Part shown: piece by piece, positions 7,464 through 14,826 of the stretch
Numbering within the stretch: position 1 is the first letter of the stretch
How the letters are laid out: every line of letters starts with the position of its first letter
Source: a virus
Reading direction: 5' to 3' (one strand)
Virus record (IMG/VR): IMGVR_UViG_3300018422_000008
Span: 1-29,602 of that record
DNA: 29,602 nucleotides
Program-made: the position numbers and the translations under genes
The notes under the pieces: model-generated
Seen by the model: only the letters and a program-made list of their open reading frames with translations
Database searches by the model: none
Told to the model about the DNA's origin: nothing

Positions 7464-8273
7464 TTACCGCCGGTCAGCGATTCCGTTCAAGCAAGTGTCG
7501 AGGTCATCAACGACCGCGAGGAAACCGTGCGCCGCGGCTTCGTCACCATCGAACACCTGGCCTTGCAGGAATTCATCGGCCACGGGGCGCTTGCTGGAAA
7601 CCACTTCTTTGAACTCGGCGTGGATCTTGTCGCAGCCGGCTTGGAACATGGCGCGCTCGTCATCGGTCATCGGCTTGAAGTAGGCGCCGCTCAGTTTGTA
7701 GAGGCCGCTGGAAATGGGATTGGGTTTCACGCCCTGCTGTTCGAGCGCGCGGGTCCAGTCTTCGAAGTACTGGTAAACGCCGACGCTGCCGATGTTCGCG
7801 CTGCGCGTGGCGTAAAATTCATCGCACTGGCTGGCCAGCCAGAGCGCGCCGCTGCAGCATTGTGAATCACAAAAACCGATGCTGGGTTTTCCCAGCTCGG
7901 CAATGGCGTCGCCGACTTCCGGCGTGCCGGTGACTTCGCCGCCGGGACTGCGAAAATCAAAGAGCACCCGGGCGACGTTGGAATCTTCTTTAGCCAGGGA
8001 GATTTGATCGGCCAGCGCATCGAGGGAGCAGCCGCCGCACATCAGCTCGAGGCCGCTCAGGTGTTTGCCGAGAATGCCGTGGACGGGAATGATGCGCGTC
8101 TGGCCGTAGTCGGTCACTTCGCGGCGGCCGTCGTCTTCGGCTTCGCCGTCCTCTGAAAGTTCCGTGTTTCGAGTTTCGAGTTTCGAGTCGGCGATGTGGG
8201 CGAGGAGGCCGCGGGCGATGGTCTCGTGCGTGCCGGGCAGAATGAGCCAGGGCGAGCGAAAGACGCGGGACAT
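7464..8273 (-). CDS. S49-family prohead protease, lambda gpC/SppA-like (269 aa)
   Basis: Family hallmarks are visible: 'IPVHGILG' early in the chain, 'VLFDFRSPGGEVTG', the region 'CSGALWLASQCDEF' carrying the probable catalytic Ser, and 'SANIGSVGVYQYFEDWT'. Enzymes of this family cleave scaffold and portal or capsid termini in the prohead. Its position between portal and capsid genes is standard. The start is uncertain. I use the ATG at 8273; the strong AAGGAGG at the portal gene's end is better spaced for a TTG that overlaps the portal stop. No separate internal scaffold frame (lambda Nu3-type) is evident. Confidence 0.85.
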   Translation of the reverse strand: MSRVFRSPWLILPGTHETIARGLLAHIADSKLETRNTELSEDGEAEDDGRREVTDYGQTRIIPVHGILGKHLSGLELMCGGCSLDALADQISLAKEDSNVARVLFDFRSPGGEVTGTPEVGDAIAELGKPSIGFCDSQCCSGALWLASQCDEFYATRSANIGSVGVYQYFEDWTRALEQQGVKPNPISSGLYKLSGAYFKPMTDDERAMFQAGCDKIHAEFKEVVSSKRPVADEFLQGQVFDGDEAAAHGFLAVVDDLDTCLNGIADRR

Positions 8274-8287
8274 GAGAAGGGGGTATT

Positions 8288-9832
8288 TCAAATTTCCTCC
8301 TTTGCAGCCGCCGCCGGCGCGGCCTGGGGCGTGATGCCGTTGGGCTGTTCGTTCCACAAACTGTTGTAAGCAGTCTCGATGGTGACTTTGAATTTCTTCG
8401 CGATGCGTTCCGCCGCGGCCCATTTGTTGGCGGTGTCGCTCTCGACCTCGATGTCCACGTCGTCGATGTAATCGCCGCGGTTGGCGAGTGCTTTGCGTCG
8501 GGTCTTAAGTCCGTTGGCCACTTCCTGCACGTCCACGTCGCTGTCGTACTTGCGATCGCAGGTCGGTTTGGCCGGCCCCTGATGGCTGAACTTGTACCAT
8601 TCGTCGTTCCAGGGCAGAATCCCCAGCGCTGGGGACATGGCGCAGCTCACGCGAAAACCGTTCCAGCGTTTGCAGGCCGGCTCGATGACGAGGTCCTGGT
8701 CGGCGCCGATGGTCTTGCAAATCTTGTCGATGACGACGCGGCCAGGAGCGCCGCCGATCTTCGTGGGGTCGAGGGAGAAATCGACGGACCAGTCCATGCC
8801 GGCAAAAGCGGAGCGGACGATGGTGGCCTCGAAGTTCTGCGCGTTCGCGCCCGGGTTCTCGTTTTTGAGCGCTTCGAGTTTATGCCCGGCGTTGGCGCGC
8901 ATGTACATGATGTCCACGCCGTCGCTGTTCTGCGTTTCCACCGGCAGCATTTTGGCGGTGTCCGCCGCGCCGGTCATGCCGTCGCCGCCGGCGTCGAATT
9001 CGGATTCGCCCAGGTCGTTCCATTGCACGAGCGCGATCTTCGAACTGACCTTTTGGGAGATGAGTTGGAAGCGCCGGCACTCGGCCACGTCCTGAAAGTC
9101 GAACATGCAACTGCCGAGCATGGAGAAGCCGCGCACCTGGCCGACGTACTCCGGAATGAAAGAGAGGAAACAATCGCGCGCGCTGATGTCCTGGTATTGC
9201 GTGTAGTCGAACGGGTTCTCGCCGGTGAGCACGCGGTAGGCGAGGGGAGCGCCGTAGCCGTTCACGATCACGCCGTCGATGATGCGCGAGCCATCATAGA
9301 AGCCCCCGAAAACGACGGTCTCGTTGAGCGGCGATCCGATGCGATGGCCGGGAATGCACTGGAGCATCGGGTAACCGGTCGCGGTCTTGCAGAGAACGGT
9401 GAGCATGTCTCCGTCACGCTTCACGCTGACGAGCAGGTTGCGGCGGTAAGTCCGCATGTTGTAGGGCCAGCCAGCCACGTCACAGATGAGGTCGTGGTTC
9501 TCCATCCACGTTTCGGCGGCGATGCCCCAATCCTTGCTCTCGGTCGCGCCGTAGAATTGCGGCAGGAACACGCTGGAGGCGTACTCGGCCTGTTCGTGGA
9601 GGGCGCCGCGGACCATGGGAAAGTTCGAGTAGATGTAACGGCCCAGGCTGAGCATGGTCCGGCGGCCCTGGTTCGAGATGTTGCGGTGGACGTCGTAGTC
9701 GAGATTGGGCACGCGCTTGCGATCGCTGGTCTGGGTGGCCGCCTGGACAAGCGCGTTGTTGCCGGTGAAAGCGAGATGGCCGCGGGCCGTGCCGCCGCGG
9801 GGACCGTAGAGCTGGACAGCGTTGGCGCTCAC
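8288..9832 (-). CDS. Portal protein, lambda gpB family (514 aa)
   Basis: The length is near lambda gpB (533 aa). Recognisable features are the N-terminal 'YDVHRNISNQGRRTMLSLGR' with 'FPMVRGALHEQAEYASS', the central 'NPFDYTQYQDISARDCFLSF', and 'AFAGMDWSVDFSLDPTKIGG' typical of Phage_portal_2 proteins. Twelve copies of such proteins form the DNA channel and tail-joining ring. The GTG at 9832 overlaps the stop of the small joining gene by four bases (GTGA). Longer in-frame starts would only re-read that gene. The C-terminus is Ala-rich, and AAGGAGG just before its stop can serve the next gene. Confidence 0.9.
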   Translation of the reverse strand: MSANAVQLYGPRGGTARGHLAFTGNNALVQAATQTSDRKRVPNLDYDVHRNISNQGRRTMLSLGRYIYSNFPMVRGALHEQAEYASSVFLPQFYGATESKDWGIAAETWMENHDLICDVAGWPYNMRTYRRNLLVSVKRDGDMLTVLCKTATGYPMLQCIPGHRIGSPLNETVVFGGFYDGSRIIDGVIVNGYGAPLAYRVLTGENPFDYTQYQDISARDCFLSFIPEYVGQVRGFSMLGSCMFDFQDVAECRRFQLISQKVSSKIALVQWNDLGESEFDAGGDGMTGAADTAKMLPVETQNSDGVDIMYMRANAGHKLEALKNENPGANAQNFEATIVRSAFAGMDWSVDFSLDPTKIGGAPGRVVIDKICKTIGADQDLVIEPACKRWNGFRVSCAMSPALGILPWNDEWYKFSHQGPAKPTCDRKYDSDVDVQEVANGLKTRRKALANRGDYIDDVDIEVESDTANKWAAAERIAKKFKVTIETAYNSLWNEQPNGITPQAAPAAAAKEEI

Positions 9833-10062
9833 GAGAAGTTGACCGTGGTGCGGCGGTAGGACCGGCGTTTGCCGCCAAAGCGCATGCAGTATTCCGCGTC
9901 GATCTGCGCCCAGGTGTTTGGGTCGGCCAGATTGAGCGTGAGCATGTTCTCGGCGCCGGTGTCGCCACTGTTCCACTTGAAGACGCGGGTGCCTTCCAGG
10001 CGCGCAGCCAAAGCGCTGCTGTGCAGGTCTTTTACTTGGGCATCCGAGAGCGAACGGTACAT
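9829..10062 (-). CDS. Small head-tail joining protein, gpW-like candidate (77 aa)
   Basis: The size and the position between terminase and portal match lambda gpW (68 aa), which completes the head after packaging. The protein begins with a helix ('MYRSLSDAQVKDLHSSALAA'), then a strand region ('GTRVFKWNSGDTG'), and ends with a basic tail ('FGGKRRSYRRTTVNFS'), similar in layout to gpW. The ATG at 10062 is preceded by a TGACTCC box and by a multi-hairpin repeat. The end overlaps the portal start by four bases. Confidence 0.6.
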   Translation of the reverse strand: MYRSLSDAQVKDLHSSALAARLEGTRVFKWNSGDTGAENMLTLNLADPNTWAQIDAEYCMRFGGKRRSYRRTTVNFS

Positions 10063-10400
10063 TCGCTCAAGGGCGGGGAGTCAGTGGGTAGGGACATCGC
10101 GCCGCGATGTTCACGCCCGCGTACCAGCGGGCGATTCGAATCGGGAAGGCTCGCGCGGAACGGCGCGCGAGTGACGGCGCAGCGCGCCGTCCCTACCTGG
10201 CGTCGTGAGCGGGAGCGTCCTCCTGGCAGATGAACCGGCCCGCGCTTGAAGAAAAATTCCCAGGGCAGATCGCGCACTTGCCGCTCGCCGGTCACGGCCA
10301 CAATGACGCGGCGGGTCTCCGGCTTGATCGTTTGAATCATGCCCGTCCGGTGATCGCTGAGGATCACAATGTCGTTCATGTGTTCGAGCACGAATTGCAC
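10032..10400 (-). CDS. Small protein between terminase and portal genes; 3' part derived from a repeat (122 aa)
   Basis: The first 60 or so residues look like a genuine small beta protein ('MNDIVILSDHRTGMIQTIKP', 'RRVIVAVTGERQVRDLPWEF'). After about residue 66 the frame reads through the multi-hairpin element at 10087-10197 and gives an Arg/Ser-rich tail of no recognisable kind, then overlaps the start of the joining gene. The likely history is insertion of the palindromic element near the end of a shorter gene. The GTG start at 10400 lies 11 nt after the terminase stop. The function is unknown; small proteins at this place are often head-completion or packaging accessories. Confidence 0.5.
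   Translation of the reverse strand: MQFVLEHMNDIVILSDHRTGMIQTIKPETRRVIVAVTGERQVRDLPWEFFFKRGPVHLPGGRSRSRRQVGTARCAVTRAPFRASLPDSNRPLVRGREHRGAMSLPTDSPPLSECTVRSRMPK
10063..10083 (-). promoter_or_regulatory. TGACTCC start box, joining protein gene
   Basis: TGACTCC at 10077-10083 on the minus strand is followed by CCGCCCTTGAGCGA and the ATG at 10062. It is the fourth of five boxes, and its spacer is very close to that of the tail terminator gene. Confidence 0.45.
10087..10197. repeat. Multi-hairpin palindromic element (111 bp)
   Basis: The element is bounded by the inverted repeat GGTAGGGAC / GTCCCTACC. Inside are four perfect or near-perfect hairpins: ATCGCG-C-CGCGAT, CCCGC-GTACCA-GCGGG, CTCGCGC/GCGCGAG and ACGGCGC-AGC-GCGCCGT. 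The structure is that of a mobile palindromic (REP/MITE-like) element that depends on enzymes encoded elsewhere. A smaller related copy lies at 1969-2022. This copy sits in the 3' part of the 122-aa frame at 10032-10400. Confidence 0.75.
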
Positions 10401-10411
10401 GGCCCGGCAGA

Positions 10412-12400
10412 TTAAGCAGCCGGCTCTGGTTCTTTCGAGGATTCTTCGGCGGCAATGTTGAGCCGGCCCTTCCGCATGGCGTGGACCACGGACATTTTTT
10501 TGCAGTCGCGCAAATCGTGGCGGCCGGTGGCGACCATCTCAGTGACGATGTATTCCTTGGCGGACCATAATCCATCTTTTTTCTGTTTGTTCTGGTGGGT
10601 CTGCATTTTCTCTCCGTACATGTGCCTGGAGTAAATTTCATTCCAGGCGCCCTTCACGATTTCGCTGCGCGTGGCCGTCGCGTGCTTGTCGCGCCGGGTG
10701 TCCACGATCGCGCTGATGGTCGGCTTGGACCAGTTGATGACGCGGCATTCCTTGCGGCGGCTCGAGCCGTTGGAGAATTTCACGATCATGTCCGCGATCT
10801 TCTCGCGGTCGCGCTGGCCGGCGGTCGGGTCGATGCGCTCCGCGTCTTGCGAGAACGGCCGCATGACAATCTTGGGCTGCTTGGCCGTGCCGACGCGATG
10901 CGGGAACTGCAGCTTCTTGTTGCCGCGGTAAGCCATCCATTGCCGCCAGAGTTCGACGCCTTTGGCATTTTTCTCCAGGTGCCCATGCCGGCAAGCCTCG
11001 ATGGCCATTTCAGCCGCGCGCTGGTGATAGTTGATGTCGAAGCCGACGTCATCGTCCGGCACCAGGAAGCGCGCCTGCAGCTCCTCGATTTCGGCGATGG
11101 TCGTCACCATTTCGCAATGCAGGGTGAGATCGTCGCCGTCGTCGCTCCAGATATCGATCAACGCCCACAGCTCGCGCATCTGGACGTCGAACATGAGCTG
11201 CCGGTGTTTGAACAGGACCAGATCCTTGGTTACCGGACAGATCCATTCGATGAAACCTTCGGGCGTCGGTTCGCTGGTGATCTCGACGGCCTCGAGGCGC
11301 TCGAAATCGTCCAGCTCGGTGTTGTCGAAGAATTCGGCGAGGTATTTTTGCCGAAAGAGAATGAGGCCGGCCCGATCGCCGCGCAGTGCGTTGTTGCGCG
11401 CGGTCAGGCATTTATCGACCAGGATTTCCCACTGCCAGTTGATGAGGCCGTTGTTCGTGAACGATTTCTTGAGCCGCTTTTCTTCGCCGACGCGGATGTG
11501 TTTGCCCTGGCGATTCCAAAAACTCCGGACGCGGGCCTGTTCGCTGAGCGGTGACACGGCCGCGCACGAGGGGCAGACATAACGCACGGTCTCCAGGCAG
11601 CGCGGGATCTGCCAGAGGCCGCGCGCGTCGCGATGGTCGTCCCAGACCAGGCCCATGCGTTCGGGTGAATCCGTGCGCTGCGCATACATGGGCGGGATGT
11701 GGAGCCGGCCGCAATCGCGACAGGGGACGTGCCAGACGTTCAGCTCGCCGGCGTCGTATTGCAGCCACCATTCATCGGTCTGGTCAGCGGCGCGGGCTTG
11801 CTTGAAACCGGCCTGGCTGGTGACGAGCGTTTTATCCAGGCCGAGTTTGATCGCGGTGGCGAGACGGCCCTTGCCTTCGTCGATGATTCCTTTGGGAAAC
11901 TGCCAGGCTTCATCGAACCAGAGATAGGTGATGCGCTTGTGCTGCAGGTTGCGCGTGCTCGGCCCGACGATCCAAATCGGATCTTCAAAGAGAATCTCCT
12001 GCGTCTTGGTCGCGCTCTTGTCCATCGAGTCGATGAGCGCCTTGATGTAGGGAACGGATTCGAGAATGCGCCACGTCCTCGTTTCGCAATGCGACTTGGC
12101 CACGTCGTCCTTGTTGAAGACGCCAAGAAAGCTGGCCGGGAAATTCTGGACGGTCCACGGCAGCCACACGTCGGCGATCAGAGTTTTGCCGTCGCCGACC
12201 GGGGCGTTGATGTTCACTTCGCGCACGCCGGGATCGGCGAGCGCATCGAAGGGCGCCAGGAATTGCCGCGAGTCCAGAACTTCAAAGAGGCCCGGCTTGA
12301 GCGGAGAGCGTAGCGTGATGTTCGCGCGCGCCCAATCGTAGATGGGACGGCGATCGCGCGGGGCGAAACTGTCGCGCCAGGCGCTGCGGATGTGGCTCAC
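10412..12400 (-). CDS. terL: Terminase large subunit, GpA family (662 aa)
   Basis: This is the packaging motor and nuclease. The N-terminal ATPase shows 'YDWARANITLRSPL' (lambda gpA-like entry), a Walker A variant 'NAPVGDGKTLIAD' (residues about 64-76) and Walker B 'TYLWFDEAWQFP'. A zinc-ribbon-like insertion has 'CRDCGR' and, further on, 'CPSC', as in GpA proteins. The nuclease half contains 'DVGFDINYHQRAAE'. The length is close to lambda gpA (641 aa). GpA-type enzymes usually cut at cos sites. The start is the GTG at 12400, with a TGACTCC box 14 nt upstream whose TGA is also the stop of the GIY-YIG gene. The C-terminal tail is Glu/Pro/Ala-rich. Confidence 0.95.
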   Translation of the reverse strand: MSHIRSAWRDSFAPRDRRPIYDWARANITLRSPLKPGLFEVLDSRQFLAPFDALADPGVREVNINAPVGDGKTLIADVWLPWTVQNFPASFLGVFNKDDVAKSHCETRTWRILESVPYIKALIDSMDKSATKTQEILFEDPIWIVGPSTRNLQHKRITYLWFDEAWQFPKGIIDEGKGRLATAIKLGLDKTLVTSQAGFKQARAADQTDEWWLQYDAGELNVWHVPCRDCGRLHIPPMYAQRTDSPERMGLVWDDHRDARGLWQIPRCLETVRYVCPSCAAVSPLSEQARVRSFWNRQGKHIRVGEEKRLKKSFTNNGLINWQWEILVDKCLTARNNALRGDRAGLILFRQKYLAEFFDNTELDDFERLEAVEITSEPTPEGFIEWICPVTKDLVLFKHRQLMFDVQMRELWALIDIWSDDGDDLTLHCEMVTTIAEIEELQARFLVPDDDVGFDINYHQRAAEMAIEACRHGHLEKNAKGVELWRQWMAYRGNKKLQFPHRVGTAKQPKIVMRPFSQDAERIDPTAGQRDREKIADMIVKFSNGSSRRKECRVINWSKPTISAIVDTRRDKHATATRSEIVKGAWNEIYSRHMYGEKMQTHQNKQKKDGLWSAKEYIVTEMVATGRHDLRDCKKMSVVHAMRKGRLNIAAEESSKEPEPAA

Positions 12401-12421
12401 TCGCTAAAGGCGATGGAGTCA
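12401..12421 (-). promoter_or_regulatory. TGACTCC start box, terminase gene
   Basis: TGACTCC at 12415-12421 on the minus strand is followed by ATCGCCTTTAGCGA and the GTG at 12400. Its TGA is the stop codon of the preceding GIY-YIG gene. It is the fifth of five boxes. Confidence 0.45.
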
Positions 12422-12676
12422 GTGCTTACGACCGCGCGCTATTTTGGATTGAATGTTTAGAGTTGGGCGGAAGTTCCAAATCAATTTCCACTCAATTGTG
12501 TTCCGAGCGAGCAGGGGACACGGGATAAACTCAATCCGATCAAACGGCTTCTTTCTATGTGCGGCAAACCGGAACAGACAACGGGTGCTGCGTCCTACGT
12601 AGAGCAATTCCTCGCCCCTCCAGAGCAGATACACCCCGCTCGCATTCACTCGCGTTATGTCGATACGGTGCTGCAC
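12419..12676 (-). CDS. Small GIY-YIG nuclease (85 aa)
   Basis: The family signature is complete and compact: 'GVYLLW...' and 'LYVGRS' (the GIY and YIG strands), an Arg/His-rich helix 'CLFRFAAHRKK' holding the conserved Arg, and 'TIEWKLIWNFRPTLN' with the catalytic Glu and closing Asn. At 85 aa it is a stand-alone catalytic domain without a DNA-binding extension. It lies directly upstream of the large terminase gene and divergent from a VRR-NUC gene. HNH nucleases commonly occupy this position in HK97-like phages; a GIY-YIG here could assist packaging cleavage or be a free-standing homing nuclease. The start is the GTG at 12676, which is not certain. Confidence 0.8.
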   Translation of the reverse strand: MQHRIDITRVNASGVYLLWRGEELLYVGRSTRCLFRFAAHRKKPFDRIEFIPCPLLARNTIEWKLIWNFRPTLNIQSKIARGRKH

Positions 12677-13017
12677 AACCTGCAGTGTCCGATATCTTCC
12701 GGGCGGTTAAATAACTCGGGAAGAGCCCGATCAAAGTCCGATTGTTTGGGGCGCGTTCTGCGCCCCGGTAAATGCTTCGGCACACACATGGAGCCATCGT
12801 AGCAAATCGCATTTAGAGCAGCGGGATGTCCTGAGTCATACGGGGCTGGATGGGGCTCGTTCGGGCAGAACCGGGCAGTTCGAAGCACGATTTCGGGAAA
12901 ACGCGTCAAGCCAAAACTTCGCACTTTAGAGCGTCTATTGTGTCTATTGCGTCAAGGGTGATCCTTCAGCGACACGGGCGACACATGCTCTAAAAAGCCC
13001 GTGCTACAACGGCGAGC
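12677..13017. other. 341-bp divergent intergenic region with a strong hairpin
   Basis: This region lies between the two divergent nuclease genes and must hold both promoters. It is visibly lower in GC than its surroundings. It contains a perfect seven-base-pair hairpin GGGGCGC-GTTCT-GCGCCCC at 12748-12766 with no T-run, so it is not a standard terminator. A short tandem TCTATTGTG-TCTATTG lies near 12934-12950. A minus-strand frame of 89 codons covers part of it but has no coding character. Confidence 0.5.
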
Positions 13018-13401
13018 ATGAACGTTCTCGAATCGCAGTTGCGTACGATGTTGGAACAGCGGGGCTGGACAGTTTACTCGAATGGGTGGCCGGATTTCCT
13101 TTGCTATAGAGCGAGGGATGCACGGACTTTCGCGGTCGAGGTAAAGGCTCCCCGCGATAAACTCAGGCCGAATCAGGTGGCAGTTCACGAACTGCTAATT
13201 AGGAATGGGATACACGTCGCAGTCGGGCGCCCGGAAGCCGCGGGAATAAAACGCGTAATCGAAGGGCTACAGAATCGTTTGGCCCGCCTTGAGCAAGACG
13301 CCGGCGAAATGGCGATTCTGTTCGACATGATCGAACCAAATCCGGCCGCGCTCTGCGCGGTGCCGAACCTTCACTCTGGCCATTCGTCGCACCAAGACTG
13401 A
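13018..13401 (+). CDS. VRR-NUC domain nuclease (127 aa)
   Basis: The PD-(D/E)xK core of stand-alone VRR-NUC proteins is clear: 'NGWPDFLCYR' (Asp26), 'FAVEVKAPRDKLRPNQ' (Glu41, Lys43, Gln53), then 'NGIHVAVGRPE'. Such small phage enzymes cut branched or linear DNA and are linked to recombination and replication. The C-terminal 50 residues are low in conserved features and overlap the convergent small terminase gene by 31 bp. It is the only plus-strand gene between the late and early minus-strand blocks, which suggests later insertion as a self-expressed unit. Confidence 0.8.
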   Translation: MNVLESQLRTMLEQRGWTVYSNGWPDFLCYRARDARTFAVEVKAPRDKLRPNQVAVHELLIRNGIHVAVGRPEAAGIKRVIEGLQNRLARLEQDAGEMAILFDMIEPNPAALCAVPNLHSGHSSHQD

Positions 13402-14024
13402 ACTTTGAGCCGATGCTGGTCACCCTGGCGGGCGAACCATTCGCGCGCTTCGGCCAAATCTTTGCCGGCGACAGCGGCCGGGCCTTCATCCTCGAGCTTG
13501 CGCCAGAGCTTGTTCAACTCACCGGCCACGCGCCGGTTGCTCTGGACCACGGCCGTGCGGGTCACAAACACGCCCTGCATTTGCGCGAGCTCGTGTTCAA
13601 TCTTCTCGGCCTGGGCGAGGAGCTTTCGAATCTCAATCGATTCCTTCGTGAGCGGCGCCGGTCCGGTCACGGGCGCGGCGGCGAGCGCCTTGAGGTAGGG
13701 AATGAGCAGCGCGAGATCGACGCGGTTGGAATCCAGGAAGCCGGCGGCTGTGCCTCCCTGCAGTTTTATCTTTTTCAGAAACGCTTTGGTCACGTCGTAG
13801 CCGAGCGTTTTGAGGTCGGCGATCGCGGCGCCCATGCTCGCGGCTTTTTTCAGCGGTGCTTGCGCACGGCCGCGGTCGGGCAGGGTTTGTTCCCCGGCGG
13901 GTTTTTCGGAATCGGAGATCAACTCGAGCTCGCCTTTGGTCAAAGGCTTCCCGGCTTTGACCTTGCGGACGATGTTGGAAAGGTTGGCCGCGAGGATTTT
14001 ATCTCTGCTCTTTTTGTCGATCAT
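13371..14024 (-). CDS. Probable terminase small subunit (217 aa)
   Basis: I assign this mainly by position at the head of the packaging genes and by its architecture. Residues 1-40 are helical and basic ('AANLSNIVRKVKAGKPLTKG'). A putative HTH follows at about 64-90 ('AAIADLKTLGYDVTKAFLKK'), then a central helical region with 'RKLLAQAEKIEHELAQMQGV' and a C-terminal Trp-rich tail ('LAEAREWFARQGD'). Nu1-like small terminases combine an N-terminal HTH with a coiled coil that binds the large subunit. The gene is separated from the large subunit by the nuclease pair. The GTGC-GCAA-GCAC motif falls inside it at about residues 52-56. Confidence 0.55.
   Translation of the reverse strand: MIDKKSRDKILAANLSNIVRKVKAGKPLTKGELELISDSEKPAGEQTLPDRGRAQAPLKKAASMGAAIADLKTLGYDVTKAFLKKIKLQGGTAAGFLDSNRVDLALLIPYLKALAAAPVTGPAPLTKESIEIRKLLAQAEKIEHELAQMQGVFVTRTAVVQSNRRVAGELNKLWRKLEDEGPAAVAGKDLAEAREWFARQGDQHRLKVQSWCDEWPE
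13856..13867 (-). repeat. GTGC-GCAA-GCAC hairpin motif inside the small terminase-like gene
   Basis: On the minus strand this is the same 12-base stem-tetraloop seen at 3935 and, in plus orientation, at 23428 and 25224. The shared sequence extends to 16 bases with the copies at 3935 and 23428. Confidence 0.4.
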
Positions 14025-14085
14025 GCCTTCGCTCTGGCGAGGCAGTCATGGTCAGAACGGCCGCTGTCCTGACCCTCGCGTCGAA

Positions 14086-14260
14086 TCAAACCGCCCCACA
14101 GTCCACGACGTAATACTTCCCAGCGATGCGCGCGAGGATCAGCTTGGTGTGTGTGTTTTTTTGGATCGGGGAGGTTTCATAGAAAAAGGCATGGGTGCGC
14201 TAATGCCTGAGCGGAGCTGGAAGCGTTAGAAGTCTGCTTACTGGGGGGTGGGTGGCTCAT
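14086..14260 (-). pseudogene. Broken or frameshifted small gene (about 57 aa)
   Basis: From the ATG at 14260 one frame reads 'MSHPPPSKQTSNASSSAQAL' and soon stops. In the +1 frame a coding-like stretch continues from the same place: 'RTHAFFYETSPIQKNTHTK' and 'LILARIAGKYYVVDCGAV', ending TGA at 14086-14088. The span is 58 codons plus one base, so skipping one base near 'GCATTAGCG' (about 14200) restores a 57-residue protein. The second half has no start codon of its own. Decay, a sequence error or a programmed shift are possible. The family is not recognised. Confidence 0.4.
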
Positions 14261-14283
14261 ATTGGTATGCGCTGTGGACGCTG

Positions 14284-14826
14284 TTAGGACTGCGTTGGAG
14301 GCGTCGGCAGTGCGAGGTATAGGTTGTGTGCGTGTTCAAGGCTGTGACGCAGTTGAAGCTGCTCTGGTAATGAAAAGAGGAGCGCCTGTTCGATGCTTAG
14401 CTTGTTCGAACCAGCGACGCATCGCTGGGCGATGGCAAAGGTGATCGTTACTGTGCCGGCTGCCGCGTTGAGTTCAACCACTGGCCGGCCTCCACGTATA
14501 ACAGCCAAAGCTTCCCGAATGCTCGAGCACTCACGCAAATCCCCTGCGTGCTGGTGCTTGGACAGGAACATGTACTCGTTGGCCGTTTGGATGGACCGCT
14601 CGGCTAGACAATTACCGAACCAACGCAGCCAGCGGCCGTGCCCGAGCTGCAGCCGCACTTTGAGCAGCTCCTCGCCGATGGCGATGGCGTCCACGACTCC
14701 AGCCTTGCCGCTGCTCTTGCGCACGCGATCGTTGCGGTCGAACCGATCCCAGCGCCGCTTGATGTCCGCGGCTGAATCCGCGAGCAGCTCGTTTTCGGCG
14801 CCGATGACAGACATGGATCGAATCAT
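14284..14826 (-). CDS. DUF3102-like DNA-associated protein (180 aa)
   Basis: The central part fits the DUF3102 pattern: 'AIAIGEELLKVRLQLGHGRW' then 'LRWFGNCLAERSIQTANEYM' and 'LSKHQ'. In that family an IGxxLxxxKxxLxHGxW motif is followed by a short HTH-like 'S.RTA..YM'. Such proteins are frequent in phages and plasmids and are thought to act in replication or partition-like control; the exact role is unknown. The ATG at 14826 overlaps the upstream stop by four bases (ATGA). The C-terminal 70 residues have no recognisable features. Confidence 0.65.
   Translation of the reverse strand: MIRSMSVIGAENELLADSAADIKRRWDRFDRNDRVRKSSGKAGVVDAIAIGEELLKVRLQLGHGRWLRWFGNCLAERSIQTANEYMFLSKHQHAGDLRECSSIREALAVIRGGRPVVELNAAAGTVTITFAIAQRCVAGSNKLSIEQALLFSLPEQLQLRHSLEHAHNLYLALPTPPTQS

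Noticed and set aside
8582-9859. A 425-codon plus-strand frame opposite the portal gene
   Set aside because: The portal protein on the minus strand is well supported. The opposite frame has no known features.
12748-12766. GGGGCGC-GTTCT-GCGCCCC hairpin as a terminator
   Set aside because: The stem is strong but there is no T-run on either side, so it does not meet the criteria for a Rho-independent terminator.
12655-12924. An 89-codon minus-strand frame between the nuclease genes
   Set aside because: The composition is not coding-like, and it occupies the region that must hold the divergent promoters.
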